From NCBI GenBank assembly GCA_003243255.1, contig QFQM01000280.1:1-5221 (forward strand): a stretch of 5,221 nucleotides of DNA, in the 5' to 3' direction. The notes beneath the pieces were generated by a model. The model did no database searches and was not told the origin of the DNA. It was given only the letters and a program-made list of their open reading frames with translations. The stretch comes from Flavobacterium psychrophilum (GTDB taxonomy: Bacteria; Bacteroidota; Bacteroidia; Flavobacteriales; Flavobacteriaceae). How positions within the stretch are numbered: position 1 is the first letter of the stretch; every line of letters begins with the position of its first letter. A program made the translations under genes and the position numbers. Shown here one piece after another: positions 1 to 4,379 of the stretch.

Positions 1-324
1 GTAGGAGTAAGCGCTTTGGCAACAGCTTATCTGCTTACACAGGCAAAAAAAAATACGGCTATAGCCCTGATCAAAGATATTACTGCCAATGCGTTGCAGC
101 GGCTGAAAACAGAATGTACCCTGAGCAATGCCAATGTGAAGGAAGGTAAAGATGCTGCTCAAGAAAAGCATATCCTCGAAGTATGGCGCGATTGGTACGT
201 TACTGCACTCGATCGTACTACCGACATTGCAGTAAGTGGCGCAAACAACAGGATCAGGAAGTCGATTGTCCGTGCGCAACGGCAGGTGCGTGATGTCTGT
301 GCCGCATGTACGAAGGGATGGTGA
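1..324 (+). CDS. C-terminal end of an unidentified protein (left-truncated)
   Basis: The first reading frame is open from the window edge to a TGA at 322-324, giving 107 visible residues. A TTG at 16 could serve as a start, but the frame continues upstream without a stop, so I read this as the tail of a longer gene. The visible part opens with a short hydrophobic stretch (VGVSALATAYLL). It continues as mostly helical, charged sequence with a WRDWY segment at about residues 62-66, a basic stretch (RIRKSIVRAQRQVR) at about 84-97, and a CxxC pair (CAAC, residues 100-103) five residues from the end. I recognise no family. The hydrophobic start might be a membrane segment or the end of one. Its stop lies 15 bases from that of the convergent acyltransferase, with no obvious hairpin between them. 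It could still be an independent small gene starting at TTG, which I think less likely. Confidence 0.5.
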   Translation, partial: VGVSALATAYLLTQAKKNTAIALIKDITANALQRLKTECTLSNANVKEGKDAAQEKHILEVWRDWYVTALDRTTDIAVSGANNRIRKSIVRAQRQVRDVCAACTKGW

Positions 325-339
325 TATTAGCTACTTTGT

Positions 340-1026
340 TTATCCTGTTGTTTTCCTGTATCCCTCTCTGGTGCAGATGTAAAGACGTGCTGTCTTTTGT
401 CGTGTAGTAGTCTTCTTATGAAATACAAATCCCGCTTTTTCCATTTTACTATTCAGGTACTCATTCTCATCGAGCTGCATGACGATTCGTTTTACCTCCT
501 GGAAGGTAAACAGGAAATCTAAAGTTGTTTGGATGGCACAGATGGAAAAGTTGCCTATGAGCAATCGCTCTGGTTTTATCAATAATTGCAGTCTGTAATC
601 TCCGGGGCTCACCTGGTATTGCAAGCTGATGTCATCGGCAGTAGCTTGATACACATCTGCCTGTGCAAGGTTGGTATTGTTCATCGTCACCATGAACGAT
701 TGTGCGGTGCCTGATCCGGCAACGCCACTGTATATTTCAAGCAGGTGCCCGATGTGCGCTTCTTTTTTCAGGTGACGCGTATATTCCCAGGGCAACCAGT
801 TATAGATAACAGGCAAATCGGTAGACAAGCATAGCAATCGTATCGAGATCAGCGCCTGATCCGTTACAAAGTGTCTTGCAAAAAGGATGTTCTGTACTAT
901 GTCATACGTCACTGGCTTGCACAGCATTTTGCGTACAACATGGAGATTGGCGGCTTCTTGCGTGTCGCTTTTTATGTCTGCTTTTGCCTGTGGAGCAACA
1001 GGCGTGGAAATAGTACTGATGGACAT
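340..1026 (-). CDS. GNAT-family N-acetyltransferase, IucB/MbtK (siderophore acyltransferase) type
   Basis: This 228-residue protein resembles the acyl-CoA-dependent transferases that acylate hydroxylysine or similar amines in siderophore synthesis (IucB, AlcB, MbtK). After a poorly conserved N-terminal extension of about 60 residues comes the family's first strand and helix (ISIRLLCLSTDLPVIYNWL, about 60-78). Next are an HIGHLLEIY segment (91-99), a middle strand with an acidic pair (QADVYQATADD, 122-132), then YRLQLLIKPE (144-153). The C-terminal GNAT signature follows: RIVMQLDENEYLNSKMEKAGF (180-200), matching the usual 'R+V.EPD..N.......GF' pattern. The acetyl-CoA loop (LLIGNFSICAI, about 155-165) lacks the standard GxG/A spacing. 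The ATG at 1024-1026 has no Shine-Dalgarno sequence, normal for this phylum. No siderophore synthetase or hydroxylase is visible nearby, so the substrate is open. The fold assignment is fairly secure; the siderophore role is inferred from family resemblance only. Confidence 0.75.
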   Translation of the reverse strand: MSISTISTPVAPQAKADIKSDTQEAANLHVVRKMLCKPVTYDIVQNILFARHFVTDQALISIRLLCLSTDLPVIYNWLPWEYTRHLKKEAHIGHLLEIYSGVAGSGTAQSFMVTMNNTNLAQADVYQATADDISLQYQVSPGDYRLQLLIKPERLLIGNFSICAIQTTLDFLFTFQEVKRIVMQLDENEYLNSKMEKAGFVFHKKTTTRQKTARLYICTREGYRKTTG

Positions 1027-1043
1027 ACATTTGGTTTAATAAT

Positions 1044-1065
1044 GTATACCAGGGCCTTACCAGGG
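1044..1065. repeat. Tandem TACCAGGG repeat, possible regulator-binding site
   Basis: TACCAGGG occurs at 1047-1054 and again at 1058-1065. The centre-to-centre distance is 11 bases, about one helical turn, as expected for a protein binding two half-sites on the same face of DNA. It starts 18 bases upstream of the acyltransferase ATG, in the probable 5' leader or promoter. The left part GTATACC and the right part TTACCAGGG recur together at 2784-2802. Direct-repeat half-sites are typical for AraC-type regulators, and one is encoded next door, but binding is inference only. Confidence 0.4.
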
Positions 1066-1175
1066 ATTGATTTATTAAAGGGTCACGGGTCAGATGATCT
1101 CTAAGGGAAGTAAATGTTTGGTTGAATCGAAGCTATCAGCTCAAAAAATGAAAGAGAAATTTGATGCTTTTTTTC

Positions 1176-1183
1176 CAAATATA
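1176..1183 (-). promoter_or_regulatory. Putative Bacteroidota -7 element for the acyltransferase
   Basis: On the minus strand this reads TATATTTG, a full match to the Bacteroidota -7 consensus TAnnTTTG. It is the only full match in this orientation in the intergenic region. No TTG stands at the expected 17-23 bases upstream (only a weak TTTTAC-like stretch near 1207-1212), and the implied leader would be about 140 bases long. The call is therefore tentative. Confidence 0.3.
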
Positions 1184-1199
1184 AGTTACCGGTCGATTT

Positions 1200-1214
1200 T
1201 ATTTTAGTAAAATA
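1200..1214. promoter_or_regulatory. 15-base AT-rich palindrome, possible operator
   Basis: TATTTTA, a central G, then TAAAATA form a perfect inverted repeat with 7-base arms. It lies where the -33 region of the putative minus-strand promoter (-7 at 1176-1183) would be and about 117 bases upstream of the AraC start. Its core TTTTA..TAAAA resembles the palindrome at 2932-2945. The surrounding DNA is AT-rich, so chance is a real alternative. Confidence 0.3.
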
Positions 1215-1330
1215 CTTTCTAATATTTAGCAAATAATACGGGAAAACACTTAGCTGTGCGGAGATTGTAAGGATTGCTGACCGGGTGAGCTGTACTAAAA
1301 TAAAAACATACGTAGTGACGCGAAAGTTGG

Positions 1331-2392
1331 ATGTATAACCGAAATTGTAACTGGATTCGAACCATTAAACCTATCAGTATGAATGTGCATGTCCTTTCGG
1401 AAAGTGAGGGTAATATCCTATTGTCCGATTCCGCTCCTACATGGCTGTGGGAGTATAAGATCCCCGGCTCTAACAGCATCACCGGTTCCGGCGCTTTTGG
1501 TGATCTTTTGTTGCAGGAAACGCCTGGTAATCAATATTCGGTATGGTACAATAGCTACCAGATCAAAAGAGGCGATCGCCTTACCATCATCCGCGAGGAG
1601 CCCGTTTATAAGCTCCGGTTTATTCTGAATAACAGCTTTAATTATTATGACCCCAAAGTAGGTAGTGTACCTATGCATGAGCGTGGGTTCAATTTGTTGT
1701 ATGCACCTTTTATACAGGAAAAGATAAGTTTCAAGGACAGGTCTTACTCCAATTTAGAGATATACTTTTCCCGTGATTACCTGGCTTCTTTTAGCACTCA
1801 TTTCCCACACCTGGCCGATTGGTTGCGTAAAACAGACAAACATGTTTTCACGAAGCTTTGCAAGATCAACCAGGTAGCCTCGGTAGAAATGATGCGTTGC
1901 ATTCATGACCTGCTCCATTGTCCTTATACAGGCGAATTGCGTAAGATGCAATATGATGTCCTCGTAAAGGAGTTGTTAATCATGGTATTGGACCAAACCG
2001 CCACCAAACCCCTCAGGAAGATCATCCGGTTTACTACTAAAGAAGTGGAGACCTTATATGAGGTGAAGGCATTCCTGTTAACGAATATGGATAAACCTAT
2101 CGACCTGGAGCAACTTGCCGGCATGTATGACATTACGCCCCGTACTTTAAAAAGACGCTTCCTTACTTTATTTGGTATCAAACTGTATAGCTTCCTGTTA
2201 GACATTCGCATGGAGCAAGCCAGCAAGCTGTTGCTGGAAACCGACACTTCCATTGAACACATTGCTGTGCTGACAGGTTACCAGAGCTTTGCCAATTTTT
2301 CTACTGCTTTTAAAAAATATCATGGTCACCCGCCTAAGTATTTCCGCAGCAGGTACTTTTTTTTGACTTATTGGTCATTTATAAAAAAATGA
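1331..2392 (+). CDS. AraC-family transcriptional regulator
   Basis: This 353-residue cytoplasmic DNA-binding protein has an AraC/XylS domain at its C-terminal end. The first helix-turn-helix is at about residues 258-280 (DLEQLAGMYDITPRTLKRRF) and the second at about 307-331, with IAVLTGYQSFANFSTAFKKY and the PKYFR end typical of the family. Residues 1-235 would form the effector or dimerisation part. Its first 100 residues look beta-rich and cupin-like, followed by helices, but I recognise no ligand motif. A second ATG at 1379 (Met17, MNVHVLSES) is an equally plausible start; neither has a clear ribosome site. After the domain comes an unusual aromatic tail (SRYFFLTYWSFIKK, 340-353), encoded partly by a T8 run (2357-2364) and partly by one copy of a 23-base repeat. 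It probably regulates nearby uptake genes or the MauE operon downstream; the inducer is unknown. Confidence 0.93.
   Translation: MYNRNCNWIRTIKPISMNVHVLSESEGNILLSDSAPTWLWEYKIPGSNSITGSGAFGDLLLQETPGNQYSVWYNSYQIKRGDRLTIIREEPVYKLRFILNNSFNYYDPKVGSVPMHERGFNLLYAPFIQEKISFKDRSYSNLEIYFSRDYLASFSTHFPHLADWLRKTDKHVFTKLCKINQVASVEMMRCIHDLLHCPYTGELRKMQYDVLVKELLIMVLDQTATKPLRKIIRFTTKEVETLYEVKAFLLTNMDKPIDLEQLAGMYDITPRTLKRRFLTLFGIKLYSFLLDIRMEQASKLLLETDTSIEHIAVLTGYQSFANFSTAFKKYHGHPPKYFRSRYFFLTYWSFIKK
2368..2390 (+). repeat. Imperfect 23-base direct repeat, copy 1
   Basis: This copy matches 2491-2513 at 20 of 23 positions, including a perfect 11-base core TGGTCATTTAT at 2372-2382. It covers the last codons of the AraC gene, ending one base into the stop codon. 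The copies are 123 bases apart, and a partial inverted copy lies between them. Confidence 0.6.
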
Positions 2393-2458
2393 ATTCTTCT
2401 ATCTAAAACAACTTTTTGTTGGGACTGGTATTTTTGTATTGGATGTGAAGCGATAATG

Positions 2459-2502
2459 AATGACCATAATGAGATCGGAAATAAATGAAGTTAATGGTCA
2501 TT
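2459..2502. repeat. Inverted repeat AATGACCAT / ATGGTCATT
   Basis: AATGACCAT at 2459-2467 is the exact reverse complement of ATGGTCATT at 2494-2502, with 26 bases between. The resemblance extends weakly, about 12 of 15 positions. The right arm is part of the second copy of the 23-base direct repeat. It could be a protein-binding pair or part of a weak stem; there is no T run to make it a terminator. Confidence 0.45.
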
Positions 2503-2513
2503 TATGGAAAAAT
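2491..2513 (+). repeat. Imperfect 23-base direct repeat, copy 2
   Basis: This is the second copy of the repeat at 2368-2390, differing at three positions (A for T at 2494 and GG for AA at 2506-2507). It lies 99 bases past the AraC stop codon, in non-coding DNA, and its core doubles as the right arm of the inverted repeat with 2459-2467. Confidence 0.6.
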
Positions 2514-2783
2514 ATCCGGAGGATTCAAAAACAACGGGTATGGTTGTGTGGGTATATTTGTGTGAGTTCATGCACGTAATAAAGTTTCGAATGTTGAGGT
2601 TGGGCTCTGAACTTTTTTATTGTCTTAGTCTATCGTATCAAGGCACAAGAGAAGTAGCTGTATTCATCCGGGCTGCCGGCCGTGTTACGGGGTAATGGGT
2701 GATTAAATCCTTTTTGCAATTGAGGACCTTTTAGTCAACATTATCCCTGTACATTGAACATACAAGCCTGTTATGTGGTTGCC

Positions 2784-2802
2784 GTATACCGGTTTACCAG
2801 GG
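2784..2802. repeat. Second copy of the GTATACC...TTACCAGGG motif
   Basis: GTATACC at 2784-2790 is followed after three bases by TTACCAGGG at 2794-2802. The same two words occur in the same order at 1044-1065, with a six-base spacer. Both sites lie upstream of genes flanking the AraC regulator, so they may be binding sites for one regulator; this is inferred from sequence only. Confidence 0.35.
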
Positions 2803-2906
2803 TGGTTCTGAAAAGGAAGGCCTTGTATTGCTGCCGGCGCCCATTTTTTGTTACGATATTGGCCCGACTGAACTATTGTATTAATAGTCGATAGCCTTTC
2901 CGGATA

Positions 2907-2936
2907 TTGACTCCGAATAGATCCGCTTTAATTTTA
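2907..2936 (+). promoter_or_regulatory. Probable Bacteroidota promoter of the MauE-like operon
   Basis: TTG at 2907-2909, a 19-base spacer, and TAATTTTA at 2929-2936 match the phylum's consensus (TTTG, about 19 bases, TAnnTTTG) with one mismatch at the last -7 base. Transcription would begin near 2943, leaving a leader of about 90 bases before the ATG at 3034. It is the best match in the 641-base gap. Confidence 0.4.
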
Positions 2937-2945
2937 CCTGTAAAA
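2932..2945. promoter_or_regulatory. Palindrome overlapping the -7 element, possible operator
   Basis: TTTTAC, CT, GTAAAA form a perfect inverted repeat with 6-base arms. It covers the second half of the putative -7 element and the expected start of transcription, which is where a repressor would act. ACCTGTA within it (2936-2942) recurs at 2975-2981 just past the leader hairpin. Confidence 0.35.
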
Positions 2946-2956
2946 ATCTGGGCAAA

Positions 2957-2974
2957 GACAGTTTCTCAACTGTC
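2957..2974 (+). other. Perfect leader hairpin upstream of the MauE-like gene
   Basis: GACAGTT (2957-2963) and AACTGTC (2968-2974) pair perfectly around a TCTC loop. In the predicted transcript this is a 7-base-pair stem starting about 15 bases from the 5' end and ending 59 bases before the ATG. No T run follows, so it is not an intrinsic terminator. It could stabilise the 5' end of the mRNA or be a DNA operator. Confidence 0.4.
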
Positions 2975-3033
2975 ACCTGTATGTTATTGCGTAGCCCGGG
3001 CAATCAACACTCTTTATCATTATATCTTGTTCT

Positions 3034-3444
3034 ATGAAAAAAAATACGATTGTAGAGATCGTATCAGCTTTATTGCTGGTCTTTTATATCCACTGCCTGA
3101 TCAGTAATTGTGTTCAGCTGCAAAGTCTTAAGAATATGCTGACCTTTTATACTGTGCACACTTCCCTTGTTGCCTGGATGATCATATCCCTGGAATTTAT
3201 TATTGCGTTGTTATTGTTTATTCCCCGAAGCAGACGCGCAGGACTATTGTTGTCTTCTTTGTTTGTGATCATATTAATGATCGTGTCTTTCCGGTGGCCG
3301 CATAATCCCCATGATTTTGGTGGTATCGTTAATGAGTTGGGTAATAAGCGAAAGCTTATCCTCGGCATTGTAGTGCTATTACTGAGTTTTTCTGCTTTTA
3401 TGATTAAATACAGGCGGTTATCCGTGTCGCTTCAAAACGGTTAA
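3034..3444 (+). CDS. MauE/DoxX-type four-helix inner-membrane protein
   Basis: This 136-residue protein has four predicted membrane helices at about 6-25, 45-64, 69-87 and 107-125, the size and layout of the MauE/DoxX redox-associated family. In Bacteroidota these genes often sit beside small exported proteins and Sus-type or thiol-redox genes. MauE relatives are thought to support disulfide formation or electron transfer in periplasmic proteins. As I recall the Bacteroidota members, the loop before helix 4 usually carries a P-C-S-C-G-G motif. Here the matching segment reads NPHDFGGIVNELG (91-103), so both cysteines are missing. The only cysteines are Cys21 and Cys26 at the end of helix 1. 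Redox activity is therefore doubtful. The ATG at 3034 starts a good MKKNT membrane-insertion end; a Shine-Dalgarno is absent. The next gene follows closely, suggesting an operon. Family confidence is moderate; the function is inferred. Confidence 0.72.
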   Translation: MKKNTIVEIVSALLLVFYIHCLISNCVQLQSLKNMLTFYTVHTSLVAWMIISLEFIIALLLFIPRSRRAGLLLSSLFVIILMIVSFRWPHNPHDFGGIVNELGNKRKLILGIVVLLLSFSAFMIKYRRLSVSLQNG

Positions 3445-3500
3445 GGGGGATGCCGAAAACCTTGTACAGAGTAGGCTTATCATCTTTTAATTTTTTATTT

Positions 3501-3842
3501 ATGCAACGCAACCTTTCGGGAATTTTGGCGGTAGTATTCGCCATTGCACTCAGTTCTTTTACTGTAAAAAAGTTCGTCAATGTTTACATGGTATTTGACA
3601 TCTTTGAAAGTGTAGAGAAAGATGTAAATAACTACACACAGCAGGCAGGCTCTCCGGGAACTTTTGCTAATAGTAGTCCTAAAAAGCTGGCTTGGTTCAG
3701 AATTCTTGATGTCAATGACGGCGTTATTGATTTTACGGAATTTGATACCGGTTTTGAAGCATTGGATATTACATCTACATCCAATAATAAACTCAGCGAC
3801 GAGCCCTTATCGTCTGAAGGCCCCTCTCTTGAGTTTAGATAA
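3501..3842 (+). CDS. Small exported protein of unknown function (possibly DUF6520-like)
   Basis: From the ATG at 3501 this is a 113-residue protein beginning with a signal-peptide-like segment: MQRN, a hydrophobic run LSGILAVVFAIAL (5-17), then SSFTVKK. The rest is small and acidic, with KKLAWFRILDVNDG at 61-74 and an acidic, serine-rich end (SDEPLSSEGPSLEFR). The same frame also has an ATG at 3450, six bases past the preceding stop, which would add 17 residues (MPKTLYRVGLSSFNFLF). I prefer 3501 because it puts a normal signal peptide at the N-terminus, but the upstream start directly after AAGGGGG is possible. Small exported proteins with a short SSFT/K-type leader often follow MauE-like genes in Bacteroidota (DUF6520 and relatives). 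Those I recall contain cysteines, while this one has none, so the family name is only a suggestion. It is probably co-transcribed with the gene before it and ends at the terminator 3848-3890. Confidence 0.7.
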   Translation: MQRNLSGILAVVFAIALSSFTVKKFVNVYMVFDIFESVEKDVNNYTQQAGSPGTFANSSPKKLAWFRILDVNDGVIDFTEFDTGFEALDITSTSNNKLSDEPLSSEGPSLEFR

Positions 3843-3847
3843 ATAGT

Positions 3848-3890
3848 AAAAGTGACGTAGCTATGATTCATGCATGGCTACGCCACTTTT
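3848..3890. terminator. Bidirectional intrinsic terminator between convergent operons
   Basis: The arms 3848-3865 and 3873-3890 pair over 18 positions with one mismatch (A3855/C3883) and one T-G wobble (3862/3876): AAAAGTG.CGTAGC opposite GCTACG.CACTTTT. The A run on one side and T run on the other give a T tail in both directions. It begins 5 bases after the stop of the rightward gene and 12 bases after that of the leftward gene, so it should end both transcripts. Confidence 0.9.
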
Positions 3891-3902
3891 AATGCATGCC
3901 TG

Positions 3903-4376
3903 TCAGTTTTCTTTAAGAGCACTCTCTTTAATAATAAAATAAACGGTGTCCCACTTGCTATCCTTGTCCCAATTGATGTTTACTGCATAAGGAACCCGCA
4001 ACAGCGCATACCTGTATGTTTTCTGGTTGTTGTAGTACTGTTGCCAGCTTGCCACTTTGTACACCTTCAATTTGCTGAGTCTTTCAAAATAGTGCTTCTG
4101 CGCAGCCGTGTCTTTTTGCTGCCCCGGTTTGTACTGCATTGATCGGGGCCATCCTAATAGGTTGCCAGACTTTTTTACTTTTTCAAACTCCTGTTCCCCG
4201 ATCTGTTGAACCAGTGTGTCCCTGTTCTGTTCAAAAAACTCAGGAACGAAAAGCAATCCGATGGCATTCCAATCTGTTACCGATACTACTTTTCCTATGG
4301 AAGAACTGGGGGATTGTGCAGTACCTGGCAAGATGTTAAGCAGCATAAAGACAATGAGGAGTGCGGTTGATTTCAT
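3903..4376 (-). CDS. Small secreted protein of unknown function, co-transcribed with susD-type gene
   Basis: This 157-residue protein starts with a clear Sec signal peptide (MKSTALLIVFMLLNILPGTA, then QSPSSS), with likely cleavage near residues 20-22. No cysteine is present, so it is not a lipoprotein; it should be periplasmic or secreted. The mature part is about 135 residues, rich in Lys, Gln, Tyr and Trp. It has DWNAIGLLFVPEFFEQNRDT (35-54), GWPRSMQYKPG (75-85), a helical QKHYFERLSKLKVYKVASW (93-111) and beta-like YRYALLRVPY and WDTVYFIIKE strands near the end. I recognise no family. Its ATG lies only 3 bases after the SusD-type stop (TGA GCA ATG), implying co-transcription and probably coupled translation. 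Position suggests an accessory role in the SusCD uptake complex, such as a SusE-like or chaperone-like helper, but nothing in the residues proves this. Confidence 0.8.
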   Translation of the reverse strand: MKSTALLIVFMLLNILPGTAQSPSSSIGKVVSVTDWNAIGLLFVPEFFEQNRDTLVQQIGEQEFEKVKKSGNLLGWPRSMQYKPGQQKDTAAQKHYFERLSKLKVYKVASWQQYYNNQKTYRYALLRVPYAVNINWDKDSKWDTVYFIIKESALKEN

Positions 4377-4379
4377 TGC

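Larger units (their letters stand above)
1027..1330. other. Divergent AT-rich intergenic region
   Basis: These 304 bases separate the leftward acyltransferase from the rightward AraC gene and must hold the control regions of both. I see a tandem 8-base repeat next to the acyltransferase start, a -7-like element for that gene at 1176-1183, and a 15-base palindrome at 1200-1214. I could not find a good TAnnTTTG element with a correctly placed TTG for the AraC gene; several AT-rich near matches exist between 1205 and 1310 but none is convincing. No supported gene lies inside. Confidence 0.7.
2393..3033. other. 641-base stretch without a convincing gene
   Basis: No reading frame here looks like a real protein. 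A 63-codon frame at 2504-2695 and a 66-codon frame at 2907-3107 have no recognisable features, and the second overlaps the next gene. There is no clear intrinsic terminator after the AraC stop; the CAAC-TTTTT-GTTG sequence at about 2408-2421 is too weak. The left part carries the TGGTCATT repeats (to 2513). The middle (about 2520-2900) holds one copy of a bipartite motif at 2784-2802 and a small ACTATT/AATAGT hairpin at 2872-2888. The right end holds the probable promoter and leader of the MauE-like gene. It is long for a bacterial gap and may contain a decayed gene or an RNA, but nothing shows either directly. Confidence 0.55.

Noticed and set aside
1026..1033. TACATTTG on the + strand as a promoter -7 element for AraC
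   Set aside because: It matches TAnnTTTG but has no TTG at the right distance, overlaps the start codon of the opposite gene, and lies about 300 bases before AraC.
871..1104. 77-codon open frame on the + strand opposite the acyltransferase start
   Set aside because: It is antisense to a recognisable GNAT gene and has no protein features of its own.
2408..2421. CAAC-TTTTT-GTTG as an AraC terminator
   Set aside because: The stem is only 4 bases and no T run follows it.
2368..2513. Mobile element or attachment sites bounded by the 23-base repeats
   Set aside because: The 123-base interval holds no transposase or terminal inverted repeats, and no integrase or tRNA is nearby; a plain duplication or binding array is simpler.
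2504..2695. 63-codon open frame on the + strand in the long gap
   Set aside because: The translation has no recognisable domain, signal peptide or ribosome site, and its ATG falls inside a repeat copy. A frame of this length is expected by chance here.
2872..2888. ACTATT / AATAGT small hairpin
   Set aside because: Six AT-rich base pairs with a 5-base loop are expected by chance, and it has no clear position relative to a gene.
2907..3107. 66-codon open frame on the + strand
   Set aside because: It overlaps the probable promoter and the first 74 bases of the well-supported MauE-like gene in another frame, and its translation looks random.
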